Below, one piece after another: positions 11,301-26,300 of a stretch of DNA of 64,000 nt. Where the stretch lies: the NCBI RefSeq assembly GCF_905147365.1, contig NC_056427.1:4035001-4099000 (forward strand), written 5' to 3'. The notes below the pieces were generated by a model. The model saw only the letters and a program-made list of their open reading frames with translations. It did no database searches and was not told the origin of the DNA. The translations under genes and the position numbers were made by a program. Position 1 is the stretch's first letter, and each line of letters starts with the position of its first letter. Source of the stretch: Aricia agestis (taxonomy: Eukaryota > Arthropoda > Insecta > Lepidoptera > Lycaenidae).

Positions 11301-14300
11301 GCGTTAGTTCCTTTTCTCGCCACGTTCATTTACAAGCCCATATGACCCTAACTTGACTACATACTTTAACCTAGATTTCAAAATCTGTAAGGTCTAGAAA
11401 ACGGTTTTTTCGACACAAGGAACTTCAGTTCATAAAGATTAAACGCTCAAGACGAAAACACGATTACTCAAAAAATGCTCGATTGTTTCTTTTTTACAAA
11501 AAACCTTGTTTGAGACACATTTTTGCTTGGATCTTCGAAGTTTGCTGTCTTTTCTTTAATATTTTTTAATATCTAAAAAGGTATTGATAAAACCTAAATT
11601 TGCTCAAAACACTTTTTTCATAATCATTATAGTTCGTCTTTTATTCAAGTAAAACTAACTCGGCGATGATTCCGCGCCGTCCTTTTTCACCTGGCATATG
11701 AAAGACGGGCGTGAGTGTGAAGAGAGAAGGACGATGTTTGATTTTTAGAGTCAGGTGAGCTCTTAAAGCCTTGTCGAACTGTAACAATATTATGACTTAG
11801 AGCTATTTACAACAGGAATTATAAAAAATATTCTAGTAGTCTGAGAATGTACAATAGATGCCAAAGGCAATTAGCGGACATTGTACACATTCCTTATTAA
11901 GTTTATATTTTTATGATCAGTATTACTATATTAATTGTACGAAGGAAGAAGATTTGACTGATAAATCGGTCGACTAAGTGAAAAGGCAGTTTTGAATTTT
12001 TGCCGCCTCAAAAAGGTATTTAAATGAACTTGTTAGCTAATATTAAGCTTGGATGAAAATGAAACCGTTTTCCGATATTATTTCGGGAATCTCAAAATCA
12101 AAGCCAAAAGCTTTTCCCACGGATCAAAATGTCAAATTAAAGTTTTGACTCCTTATCCAAAATAACATGAACTTTACACTGACGTTGTTCCCATTTTAAC
12201 TGAGCTCAATTTATAGTGGTTACTCCATTTTGTGTTTTCTAGTTCTCAACTATCTATGTAGGTTCAAATCAATACGGTGGTCATTAAACTGTGAATTATT
12301 TAAACCGTAATAGTAGGGGAGGCGAGAGTGCTATTCATGTAATTGAGCGGCTGTTCCTGCGAGTACAACATAAAATATCTGGGAAGCTTAGTAAATATGA
12401 AGCTCTATATTTTAAAACAGGCTTACCGTGTCTTAAATTATTATCAGTGATAATATTATGACGCTCGCAACTCCGTTGCGCCGAAACCGTACATTTTTCC
12501 AGGATAAAAAGTATCCTTTGTGCTTTCCCGGGATTCAAAGTATTTCCATACCAAATTTCAGAAAAATCGGTTCAGCGGTTTTGGGCGTAAAGAGGTAACA
12601 GACAGACAGACAGATTCTTATTTATGTGTATTATGATTCTTATTTACAATATTAGAATGAATTTATGTGTAAGCTTCCTTGCTCCAGATCCGATGACATT
12701 TCAACACTTAAAATAACTTTTTTAACCCACCAAATAAGAAATCTGATTGGTATACCATGATAATTCTCTATTTATCATGGTCTAAAATATGATTGTCTTC
12801 ATCAGATTGAAGTCTGTACATGTGGGAAGCCTAAGCTTAATCTGACACGCTCGTTTCGTGAAATCCGCTCTTGGGCTCCCCTACTATAACTTTTGACGTG
12901 CAACTAACCGGACCAGAATAACTTCCGTTTAAACCTGTTCAAGTACTATCAACCTGGGTTAACTCTCTACAAGCAGTTAAATTATAATAGAACTATTGCT
13001 AATTGCTTAGTTAAGAATTTAATGCTGATGAACCTAGCGTAGGTATTTGCTAGCGCTAAATCTTTAGCGATTCTCTACGAATAATAAAAACTAAGGAATC
13101 GTAACTCCCATACTATTACCGTTTTAAATTTGGTTCCTTTTGATCTGTCATGTAACGTCAGCCTAGTACCGCTCAAGGTCACCTAAATATTGCAAATGTA
13201 TTGAAATGTGTACCTAAGGTACACTTTTTTGACAAGTATTGTGGAGCATGTTTTTTGACGGAGTTACTTTTCCTTAGTTTTTATTATTCGTAGGCGATTC
13301 TGTATATTCTACAAAACATGTTATAGTGATCTAAGCTTAGGCGTCTATAGTTAACTATAGACTATCCATTCTAGACAGTGTGTCTGTCTGTCTGTTACCT
13401 CTTCTCGTCTGTACGGAGAATTTCGTCTTAGGCCTTGGGAAAAAAAAACAGGATCCTTTTTATCCCCGCGGAAAAATGTGTGATCAACGACTTTTGGCGC
13501 TAAGTTGTTGCAGATGTCATCTAGTAACTTAGTGTCACTCACTAGGCCGAAGTTACGCGGCGTAAATTCCGCTTGATTACGCCCGCAATGTATGTTAATT
13601 ACGACACACTATTCCGTCGCGTTCCGTCCGTATTTTGTATGCGTTTGACATTTCGGGCGTAATCATGCGGAATTTACGCCGCGTAACTTCGGCCTAGTGT
13701 GTCTAGAAACTAATATATTTATTTTATATTACCTATATATTTATTTTATATTAATTATTACTTATATAATATGTAATATTGTATATAATATATGTATATT
13801 ATATTGTATATAATGTGTTTATTTTACTTTGAATTGTATGTATGATTATGAATATATATCTATAATTGTATTATTAATTTTAAGGTATTTTTAATCACTT
13901 GTCCTCTAAGGGTTTGCATCTACCTCACATTCTCTGCAACACCCTAAGGTTTGGCTGGAAGATAATGCCACGAGGCATTAAGCCCGCCTTTGTACAGAAA
14001 CGTGCAAAAGTTTTAAATAAAATAAAAAAAATAATATGGCCCATACTTCTACCAAGAAAAAAATATTTGTAATGTGATCAAAACTACACAGAATAATTTA
14101 TTCAGAAAGTCATCATGATTTCGGTTATCAGCCTTTCTTGTTTTACGCTGTAACTGTTGCTCTTACCTCCTAATAATAATTATTATTGCATAGCTTCTAT
14201 CGCGGGCTTTAAGTGAGGCGGTAAAAATAAACCTAACCTAATAAACCTATCAACTCTGAATACTGGCACAGCCAGACTTCGGTACGGTGTTTGTGTGACA

Positions 14301-17300
14301 TCTATGCGAATTATAACTGCATAAGTTGATAAAAATTTACCGTGGCAAGCTCTCCAATATATTTACCGTGGCAGTCCCATAGTGACACACGTATTTTTAG
14401 GGTTCCTTACCCAAAAGGTAAAAACGGGACCCTATTACTGAGACTTCGATGTCTGTCCGTCTCTCTGTCTGTCTCCAGGCTGTAACTCAAGAACGGTAAT
14501 ACCTAGAGAGTTGAAATTTTCACAGATTGTGTATATCTGTTGCTGCTATAACAATAAATACTAAAAACAAAATAAAATTAATATTTAAGGGGAGCTCCCA
14601 TACAATAAACATGATTTTTTGGCCTTTTTTGCAATATATCAATAATGGCAACAGGTATATGATTTTTTCTCAAAGTCCTTAGTTATATTATGTGTACTTT
14701 AATATTACATAATAATATTAAAATAAAATTAAAAATTAAGGGTGGCTCCCATACAAAATACACAATTTTTGGCCTAATTTTGCTCTATAATGGTACGGAA
14801 TCCTTCGTGCGCAGGTCCGACTCGTACTTGGCCGATTATTTTACTTTAGTTAATTCTGTACTCACAACATCTTTTGTTTCAGGACCTCCAAAAATCCTGT
14901 CCAACAACACCCAGTTCGGGTCGCAAGGTGACGCCGTACATATAGAATGTGCAGCGTTCTCGGTGCCTAAGATAGACAACATTGTATGGACGTTTGAGGG
15001 GAAAGAGATTGATACTTTACACGATCAGGTAAGAAAGAACGTTTATTTATAATGGTAGAATAGAAAATAATAGAAAGTTCTTTATATTTTGTACAACTCA
15101 AAGCTAAAAGAATACAGGAAAACTGTGTACAAATAAAGTACTTAAAACTACCTTTAATGGTAGTTGAAGTAAATAAAATGAATTAATAATTTTCATGAAG
15201 AAAGAAGATTTAATTTTATGTGCTTACTCTTTCTCAATCATAAGTTTATTGCCACAGCAGCTGAAATGGTACTAGACGAACGTAAACGTTTTTTCTATTG
15301 TCAAATTAAGAGTTCACTTATTCTACTGTTAGATTCGTGAAGGACTACAAAAATAATAGTACGGGAGCCCTAGAACAATTTTTTTTATAACTATCAAGCA
15401 AATTTTTTGTGAGTAGCTTCATTTTGATAAGACGAACAACATTTTTATTTTGCGAAAAATCTCGAAAGTTGTAGCTAACAGAGATAGAAAGGATTTCATA
15501 CTTTGAATTGATGATCCTAAAATATGGACTGTTTTATTTGTAGGACAATGTTACTCTTAAATTATATGATTATTAATCTATCAATAAACAAAAAACCAGC
15601 TCGTTAGGGTTCCGTTATAGGGTTCTGTAAACACAGAACTGTGACTACTGTCCACACTTATTTCAAATAATTTTCCGGCCCTAAAGCCTCCATTTATGCA
15701 AAAAATTTAACTGTTAAGTACCTAGTTTTTCCACTTGTTTTCGTTTGTGTGCGGTGACAATATTCATAATGTTATTTACTTCCTTCAGCTGAACCATTGC
15801 CAATCTGAATTCTTCCTCCAGGACTACGCCTTCCTCGAGGATCTTCAGCCCGGCGGCATCGTCAACTCCACCCTCATCATCAGAGACAGCCAGTCACGTC
15901 ATTTCGGCGTGTACAAGTGCAACGTGTCGAACGACTTTGGAAGTGACACTTTGGAGATCGTCTTGCAGCCTAACAGTAAGTACCTACCACGTTTTTTTTA
16001 TGAAATAAGGTGGCAAACGAGCAAACGGGTCACCTGATGGAAAGCAACTTCCGTCGCCCATGGACACTCGCAGCATCAGAAGAGCTGCAGGTGCGTTGCC
16101 GGCCTTTTAAGAGGGAATAGGGTAATAGGGGAGGGCAGGGATAGGAAGGGAATAGGGGAGGGTAGGGAAAAGAATAGGGTAGGGGATTGGGCCTCCGGTA
16201 AACTCACTCACTCGGCGAAACACAGCGCAAGCGCTGTTTCACGCCGGTTTTCTATGAGAACGTAGTATTTCTCCGGTCGAGCCGGCCCATTCGTGCCGAA
16301 GCATGGCTCTCCCACGTATATACGAATCTTGGCGCAACGGAGTTGCGGGCGTCATCTAGTATTAAAATAAGTCACAATATTATTATCTATCATATTATAA
16401 TAATTCCTAACGCGTCGGCCACATTATTACCGCACATTTCAAATTCCATATTGTTAATTTGGAGGTTTTAGCCCGGGGGTGAATTGACAAAATATTTCGG
16501 CGGGAATTCGATAAATATTTATATTTCGGGAGCGCTACAGGCATTTACATAATTGTCCCAAATAGAGAACGTCGCACTGGATTTTCGTTACAATAATATA
16601 TTGTTTTATGGAACGCAATATTATGTGCCTTCCTTTCTAATAATATTACCATCAGCATACTATTTCTGGGATTGGGTACGCAAAGGTCGGAGCAGAGGGC
16701 GCTACTTGCGCATACAGTATATCTGGCCAAAATCTGACATGTTGCTCTCGTTATATTATCAGAACTAGCTATTTGACCGAGCTTTGCTCGGTATTCGATA
16801 AAACACGAATTAAATGTCATTCCTAGCTAGATCGATTTATCGCCCCCGAAATTTATACAAGAATTGCTCGTTTAAAGATATAACTAGCTATTAGACTAAG
16901 TTTTGCTCGGTATTCGATAAAACACGAATTAAATGACATTTTCTAGAAATGATTCCTAGCTAGATCGATTTATCGCCCCCGAAACCCCCTATATACTAAA
17001 TTTCATTAAAATCGTTGGAGCCGATTCCGAGATTCCAATTATATATATATATATACAAGAATTGCTCGTTTAAAGATATAAGATAATCAGAATATTACAG
17101 AAACGTTGTCAAACGTCAACGGTCTACGGACTACGGACTACGGTCACTACGCGTATACCCACATTTCTATTAGATTTTTATTTTATTTTTATAATTTGAG
17201 GCCGTCTATGGGCTATTAGCCCATTTCCTTTTTTTTTCTTTTTGCTATCTTTGTATGTAGGTTTTTCGCACCAATTTTAGAAATTTTATTGAGTTCTTTA

Positions 17301-20300
17301 ACGTCTGATTTTTACGGTTTCGTCTGCTGCTTGCAATCAGCCCCTCTGAGTAATTAAAATATTTACAAAGTTGGCTTGACTTTGTCTGGTAAAACTCACA
17401 ATATTATAGACAAACTAAAATGATGCCTTTTTCCAAGATTAATTCATGAAGCCCTAAGCGGCCGCATTCGGCCGCGATAACAATAGATAAGCTATTGTGT
17501 CTCGTTATTCCACGATCGATGGGTAAGTATACTATGTCCTTTCCCGGGACTCAAAGTATCTTCATACCAAATTTTAACAATATCGGTTCAGTAGTTTGGG
17601 CATGAAGAAGAAAAAGACAGACATTTCGCATTTATAATAGGAGTAGGGATAGAGTTAATGTCAACTTTTACAAATTGTATGTATAACACTCAATTAGGCT
17701 AAATAGCTTCCGAACTTTTCCAATCTGTCGGAAAAATAATTTTCCATAATCTAAACTTTCTTTTTCCAACTGGAATAAAAACCTTAACTCTTGACATTTT
17801 AACACTAATGCATACAGAAAACTTTGTTTGTTTTCACACAAAGCTATTTTATTTTTTGCTATATTAGATTTTATCGAGAGCATGTAGGAAAGCTTTTTGC
17901 AGGTTTTTCTCGCTTTGTAACGATTAAAACTTTGTAATTATTATGTTGATGTCGTTGAAATTACTCGTTTTAATTCCTAAAAAATAACTAGTACACAACT
18001 TGGCCGTACCTTTTCCCATGATAAAAACTATCATATTTCATTTTGAAAAATCTTGATTCCAAATTTCATTAAAATCTGTGCAGTGGTTCCGTTGCGCCAA
18101 TATTCGTTTATATCCGTATATATTTTCCGGGGTAAATTCTATGACTTTTCCCGAATCTCAAACTATGCCAAGTTTCAGCAAAAGTTTGGGCGTGAATAGG
18201 TAACAGAAAGACAGACAGACAGACACACTTTCGCATTTTTAATGGAATTGTGATCTAATATAGATATCATGTAATTAATTGTATCATATTGCAAATAAAC
18301 AAGGCGAATCCAGGGTATACATATAGTATATGTAGTATATTATGTAATATATCAGACGTCAGCCAGGATATCCGACTCTTAAGGTATTCCTTTGTAATAG
18401 GACCCTAAGCACCTTAGTAGCTGTTACAGCTCAAAAGGAAAGCTTAGTGCTATAGAACATTGTAACATTGTGCTGCTCGATTTAGTTACAATATCAGTTT
18501 GCGTATATATACTAAACTATATTTTGGTTGCTGTTTTGAAACCTTTCAGAACGTGTGGATTCTGGATTTTACTAATATTATAAATGCGAAATTGTGTCCG
18601 TCTGTCTGCTTGTCGGTCTGTTTGTCTGCCTGTTGGTTCTTCACTCCCACATCTTCGAGCCTATTTTGCTGAAATTTGGTGAAGAGTAACTTTGAGTCCC
18701 ATGAAAGGACATAGGATTTTATCCCTGAAAAATTTACTGTTCCTGCGTGATAAACGAAATTTGGCGAAACATAGTTGGCTTCATCTAGTTCAAATACGAA
18801 AAATGTATCCCTTTAAAGTATTGGGTACTAAAAGAAACATTATTTTCAGAATCGTTTCCACTGCTGCTGATATTGTTCGGAGTGACGTCTGGTACAATCA
18901 TGGTGGCTGCTGTGATTATGCTGGTGATACTCTGTCAGAGAAAGCAGAGGAAGAACAAGCAGCAGGTCACGGAGAAGCCAGACGTGACAGTGACCACAGA
19001 AGACCTCTACAAGGAGAACGATAGGAATTCAAATATAAGTGATCTGAAGCTGGAGCTACGACAAGCGAATGGAAGCTGTGAAATTGTAAGTTTATTTCTA
19101 AATTAAATTCTAAATTAATGTTTATTTCTAAAAGAAATCTAATTTACTATTATTAATCATTGTAGATCATTAAATAGACTCTGAGGTGCATAAAATAGTA
19201 TAACTAAAAGAACATAAACAGTGGTATAAAAAACCTCACGGCATAACTTTGCAGTTGTAAGAAATAATTGGCTTATTTTCCAAAATAATGGTAGATCGTT
19301 TAAACACTAAATTCTTTAGAGTTTAATGAGCATTGAAATGGTTTAAAACAGCATCAAATCAAACAATAAATATGTATTATTGAAAAAAAATTACTATGAA
19401 TACCTAACTAAAAACACGACTTGCTAAACCTTACCAAAGTTGATAGGTTAGGTTTTATAATATAGCTTGGAGGAGGTCTTCACTAATTAAAATATTCTTT
19501 CAGGATTACTCAAATACTGGTTCCGACAGTACGTTATGTTCGAATGCCAAACTCGGTAGCGGTATACCACTGGCTGGTACGGTACCACTTACCACCATCA
19601 ATCAGGGTAACACATATCAACCGTATAGATATAGCAATGACTATACAGATCCAGCTTATGCTGATTGCTATAAGGTAAGCATTTAAAACAATGTACCTAG
19701 CTCTGTTTGCATTAAATTTAGAGAAAGCAGGAATGTTTTTGAAATCAATGTCATTAGAGAGATCGATTATGAAATGTTTAAGTAAGCCTTTTGAAACGAC
19801 TTCGCATGATTTACTGACCTCAATACTAATAGATTAAAAGTATAAAAACTCCGAAAAGTTCAATTCAATATATCTTAAATTATCTCTATCTGAATCTAAA
19901 TCACTGTGATTCTTGCTACAAGATAATACTTCTCCGACAGGTAAATGGCATAAGCAATGGATATCACACATACGTCCACTACGGTCATGATTATACTCCT
20001 GGCTCACTGAGGGTACGCTCTCCAACGTTAGGCAGTGAGAAATTGACGCCAAACAGGTAATTATAATAACTCTGCAGGTTTCTATATAAAAAACAACACA
20101 TATACTAAACCACCGTGAAATTTCCCTTGGAGTACCACAAGGATACATTTTGGACAACTTTTGTTTATTAATTATAATGATGATATTTTACAAGATTTTT
20201 TCTGTTGATTAAAATATTATTTTCGATAAATAATTAAAAAGATATTTTGACAGGTCGATCAACGGTAGTTTACCAAGAAGCATAGACACACCATCATCAG

Positions 20301-23300
20301 CTCAATACAACGCGAACGGATCACAAAATAACTCCCTGCAGCGTTCAACAAAAAGGCTAGACAGCAGCGGAACTCTCAGCAATATTGCACAAAATGGCGA
20401 AGGTATGTTGTATAAATTAGTTTACATTAAACAAGTTGAAGTTTTGCTTCGAACTAAGGATAATAAGATTGAAAACAAAATTAACTCTAAGTCAGTAATA
20501 GTGGGAGCAAGTTTTATAACACTGTTTAGTGTTCTCGGGTGATATTTTAGGCTTGTTATGTGTAGAGTAGAAGTTTACGTCATGTTCTTAACTTCTACAT
20601 AATAACTTACGCTACTTTGGAAAATAAACCATAAAGTAAATATTTTTATTCCTTCCACACAAAGCAACATTTATTTGAGCTACTGAGCTGATCTTATTAT
20701 AATATGAATATTTTTACTTTACGAAACTGTATCTTTTGTTGGTTAATACTTAGTTGCCATACTTCGGCACGAATGGGCCGGCTTGACCGGAGTAATACCA
20801 CGGGCTCACAGAAAACCGGCGTGAAACAGCGCTTGCGCTGTGTTTCGCCGGGTGAGTGAGTTTACCGGAGGCCCAATCCCCTACCCTTTTCCCTTTCCTA
20901 CCCTCCCCTATTTCCTTCCCTACTCTCCCCTATTCCCTTCCCTACCCTATTCCCTCTTAAAAGACCGGCAACGCACCTGCAGCTCTTCTGATGCTTCGCA
21001 CGGGTGGACATTGATTTTTAAATAATTTATTTTGATAAGAATTAATGCCATGAGTAAAATAAAGGCATTTAAATGTAGTCCAAAAACATTTCAAGATTTT
21101 TTAATAAAAACATGGTTATTGTGCATATGTACATGGTCATTCAACATAGATAGGTATAGTGTGTCGCGGACTTTTTTGTAGATATTTAAAAGATCTACAA
21201 TTACTTAGAACATTTTATGGTTCTATCTGTTATAGTTTAGGCAGCGTACGCGAAAAAAGTAACATTTCTGGTTGATTTTTTACACCTTGCGTCCGAAAAT
21301 CCCGAATATCTTACGGAACCCTATTTTTTCCAAAATAAAATTTAGCCTATGTTCAGCAGAATTAATGTAGGATTCCAATGGTAAAAGAATCTTTCAAATC
21401 GGTCCAGTAGTTTCGGAGCCTATTCAAGACAAACAAACAATCACATCTTTCCTCTTTATAATAGTAGTGTAGATTTTCCGATTGAAGTAACCACACTTCA
21501 AATATTGTGTAGTGCCTAGGACATGAATTTAAATACTTATATGTATGGTTGCCCAAGCACATACTGAAATCTGAAACCACGTGCGGTTTTCGTCCGTGTT
21601 ATGTACTTGAGATCTGAAAATGTTTTATTGGTACACGACTCCACCCGAAATCGAACCTGCAACCACTCGAGTGCAAACCAAAGGTCTACCCACTAGTTAT
21701 ACTACTAGCTACATTGATTATAATTAGTATTCTTATAATTTACTCCGCTTAATTCTGTATAATCAAGATGTTGTCTGCGAATATTTAATTAGTTTAACGC
21801 CTGAGCTCTCTCCAACTAAATTAGCTGTGATACAAATGTTTGAGCTTGCACAATATTTGCTGAGATACTTTGTTTAAATCTCATTTAACCCATTTCATTT
21901 ATATGTAGATAGTTTAAAGATGTACATATACTAGATGACGTCCGCAACTCTGTTGCGCCAAAACTCGTTTATCGCGCGGGAACCGTACATTTTTCCGGGA
22001 TAAAAAGTGTCCTATGTCCTTTCCCGGGGCCAAATTTCCGCAAAATCAGTTCAGCGGTTTGAGCGTGAAGAGGGAACAGACAGACAGACAGTCACACTTT
22101 CGCATTTATAATATTAGTATGGAAGTATGGATGATGACGGCTGCAAAAATTCAATAATCGCGGGGAACCCTACATTTTGCTGGAATAAAAAGTATCCTGT
22201 TCTTGTTCTTTTCCGGGACTCACAGTATCACCAATGCAAATTTTCAAAGAAATAAAAAATGTAGACGACAGGTTTGATTTTGCTCTAAGTTTATTTTGCT
22301 TTGTGGTGGACATAGCAGCGGCGGCATGGGTCACTCATAAAGTTAATAGTACCTGGATGACCGAGCTTTGCTCGGTACCGTATAGCAAACACTCATTGAG
22401 TTCGTGTTACTTAATAACGCCATCTGCTGGTCGTTAAAACAATTAGTTGCTGACAAAATAGTATTATTCGCCAATAGATGTCAGGAAGAGTCATATTTTT
22501 CAGTTTATCGATTATCGATAAAACACGAATAAAAAGACATTTTCTGAAAATGATTCCTAGCTAGATCGATTTATCGCCCCCGAAACCCCTTATATACTAA
22601 ATTTCAGAAAATCGTTGGAGCCGATTCCGAGATTCCAATTATATATATACAAGAATTGCTCGTTTAAAGATATAAGATACCTACCGGAATAGAGAAACAA
22701 AGGCCTGAGCAAGCGATATGTCACTATCAGTAACACTGCGTGGTAAAAAGAGACGTGTGATACTTGACAGCAGAACTCTGTTTTTGACGTCCAGTCGGCA
22801 CTTATCGGCACGCTGACAATTTAATCTCATAGAATTCATGTTCAATCATGCTTGTGTAAATACGTACACAGATGTAAACCAATTTCGGTTTTGTTTGACA
22901 GCTCGAGATTGTTGCTCTATTCCGCTTGGTTTATGGGGTCACTATCTGACTAATATCGGTAGAAAATAAAACCTAGGTCATAAAATGACATGATTAATTT
23001 GAATTTTTGGCGGTCGCGGGTGCTCGCCGCGAGGACTTATAAGTCACCTTAAGCAGTACCTGAGAAATGCATTGCCGATGTTCCAAACTGCAAAGTAATA
23101 TTTCCTTCGATTTCAATAAAATAGACAGGCAATATCGAGGAAATGCCTTCGAACTAGTAATTTTAACTCCAACTGGCAACAGTTGAAATGAAAATTCTTT
23201 GCAGTTTAAAGAATTTGTTACCTATTGATTTCTATGCGTTTGTGTTGACTATCGTAAGGATAGGTCATGACGTACTATCGTCGAGAAAACGTCTTTTAGG

Positions 23301-26300
23301 GTGACTGCTTACACACGTTTTTCTGTGGAATTTCGATATAACATTCCGGGAGACTAGCGCAAACGTTCGTTTTCACTCACAAACGCGTAATGGATCATCT
23401 TACTTGTCAGACAATCAGGTGATCAGCCTGCATTGTCCTAACCAAACTTGGAAATAACATGTTTCCAACGCGGGATTTGAACCCATGACCTCCGAGTCAA
23501 GAGCCACGCTCTGAACCACTGCACCACGGAGGCGTATATTAATATAATAACAAGTAATAATGTCCTAGCAAAGTATAGCTTCATTGCCCCGAGAGGAATG
23601 AAGCGAAATAGTCCGTGAAAATTAGTTTCAATTAAGCTGAGCTACTGAGCTTATAAAAGCCGTATAAAAGCTAAATAATATTAGCATTAAAGAGCTTTAA
23701 GTGAGAATTGAAAGTTGAGCAACTTGATATTATGGTACTGGCGCAATTTAATATACTTACTGTTTGTATTAACTTAGCCTTGTCAAAAAAAAACTGATCC
23801 GATTTTCATATCGTATAGATATATATATTTTTTAATGAAATAAGGGGGCAAACGAGCAAACGGGAACCTGATGAAAAACAACTTCCGTCGCCCATGGACA
23901 CTCGCAGCATCAGAAGAGCTGCAGGTGCGTTCCCGCCCTTTTTAGAGGGGAGGGTAGGAAGGGGTCTAGGGTAGGGGTTGGGCCTCCGGTAAACTCACTC
24001 ACTCGGCGAAACACAGCGTAAGCGCTGTTTCACTCCGGTTTTATGTGAGAACGTGGTATTTCTCCTGTCGAGCCGGCCCATTCCTGCCGAAGCATGCCTC
24101 TCCCACGTCCAAATAGTACTCTTTTTTAAATTATTCAGTCAAGATAGTACTCCTTCTTCTTTTTAAATTATGGCTCCTTTGTGAATCGCCAATGTCAGTG
24201 TGTTAGAGTAGACTCTGCTTTAAAAGATGGTGTTGTGAACAAAGAATGGTACGGTGAATCTACAATTATTATTATGTTTGTTGAAAAATCTTTGAAAATT
24301 TTGAAAATTGAAAAACCTAAAACAAACACAATTAACACAAATATTAGTGCACTATAGATAGTATAATATTATTACGATTTGCCTCTTCTCAGTACTCTTT
24401 TTTACGTGTCTGTCTGACCGTGGCATCGTAGCATCTAAACGAGCGGGCCAATTTTGATGTAGTTTTGTTACTATTGCATAGCTTTTATCGCGGGATTTGA
24501 TCGCGGCGACCAAATCTAAGTGACGAAAATAAACCTAATGCCTCCACTCCGACATCGCTGCGGCGTCATCGTCTAACGTGCTTTTAGTTCGGCAGACTTC
24601 GGCACGGTGTTTGTGTGCGTGCGACTAGACGTATGCAAATTTTATTTGCATCCATACTTCCATTAGTATGTCTGTCTGTCACCTCTTCACGCCCAAACCG
24701 CTGAACTGATTTTGCTGAAATTTGGCATGTATATACTTTGAGTCCCGGGAAAGGACATAGGATACTTTTTGTCCCGGAAAAATGTACGGTTCCCGAGCGA
24801 TAAACGAGTTTTGGGGCAACGAGTTTGCGGGCGTCTTCTAGTAAGTTGATAAAAATGCTATGCAATTATAGCTTTACCGTGGCGTTACTGTGGCGGTTCC
24901 CGAGGGCCGCAAGTTAATTTATAGCCAAATACACGATCGGTTTCGCCAAAAATAATCATAAGGTCTTCTTGTCAGCAGGCAGCAGAGCCCCCAACGGCAT
25001 CCTGCCCGGCGTCGACGTGCGCTACGCGGCGACGTACGGCAACCCGCACCTGCGAGCCCTCGCCGTGCACACCGCGGTGCCGGCCGCGACGCCTGCCCCG
25101 CCGCCGTATTCCGCGCTACGGAACTCCGTCATAATGCCGTCGGGTGAGTTGGTACATACACAAGCGTAATTTAGCGAAGCTTCGTGTCCATAAATTGCGC
25201 TTCGCAGCAGCACATGGCATTCGGTAAGGTATTCTATACGCATGTGACATAAGCGAAGCGTATTTAACGAAGCTTCGGGTTTATAAACTGTGCTTCGCAG
25301 CAGCACATGGCATTCGGTAAGGTATTCTGTACGCATGTGACATGAGCGAAGCGTATTTAACGAAGCTTCGGGTTTATAAACTGTGCTTCGCAGCAGCACA
25401 TGGCATTCGGTAAGGTATTCTGTACGCATGTGACATAAGCGAAGCGTATTTAACGAAGCTTCGGGTTTATAAACTGTGCTTCGCAGCAGCACATGGCATT
25501 CGGTAAGGTATTATGTACGCATGTGACATGAGCGAAGCGTATTTAACGAAGCTTCTATTTTCCGCGCTGAGCAAGTCATTTTGTATAAGTGAAGTGTTTG
25601 AAGTGAGTGAAGCGTTTTTGAGCGAAACGTATCTAAGCATCGTGTATCTAAGTGAAGCGCATTTAAACGAAGTAATGCGTAAGTAATCTAGACTTCACGA
25701 TTATATCGTGCTTTCGTGCAAGATCAGTTGGTCTAAAATGGACCAAGTGATATGGACCAATGTATAGTATACTCAATCAAGTGCGCTCTGAAAAATTTCA
25801 ATGTGCAATACTGAAGCGATTTTACTAAAACGGGGATAGAAATTTTTAAGAAAATTCGTTTTGGATTTTTCTGAATCCTACCCCTTAAAGCGTTAAATAA
25901 GGAATTTAAAGTTTTGCCAAAAAGACAGGAATAAAATCTTATTGTTTTACAACTCTCATATCAATTAAGCAAAACATTTAATGCCACGAAGCGAAACTTG
26001 CCAACTAATCCAACCACGTCTTTCAGGTACATCATCCCACTCCATCACGTCGCCCACCAGTGGGGCCTCGCCTCATGCCACCAGCCCCGTCACCAACTCA
26101 ACACTGTCAAATGACAGCGCACAACCGGTAAGTAATAATAGTAGTACTATAAATAATAGTATACAAGCTAAAAGCCGAGCTTTGTGAGGCTATCTAACAC
26201 TGAAATAATTTTTCAAATCGGACCAGTAGTTCCTGAGATTAGAGCGTTCAAACAAACAAACTCTTCCGCTTTATAATATTAAGTAAATATAGATATAAAA

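Noticed and set aside
25022..25492. 156-codon antisense open frame with 31-residue repeats
   Set aside because: It exists because the minisatellite period is a multiple of three. It overlaps the sense coding exon and has no domain.
25164..25556. CRISPR-like array
   Set aside because: Whole 93-bp units repeat without unique spacers, in a eukaryotic intron.
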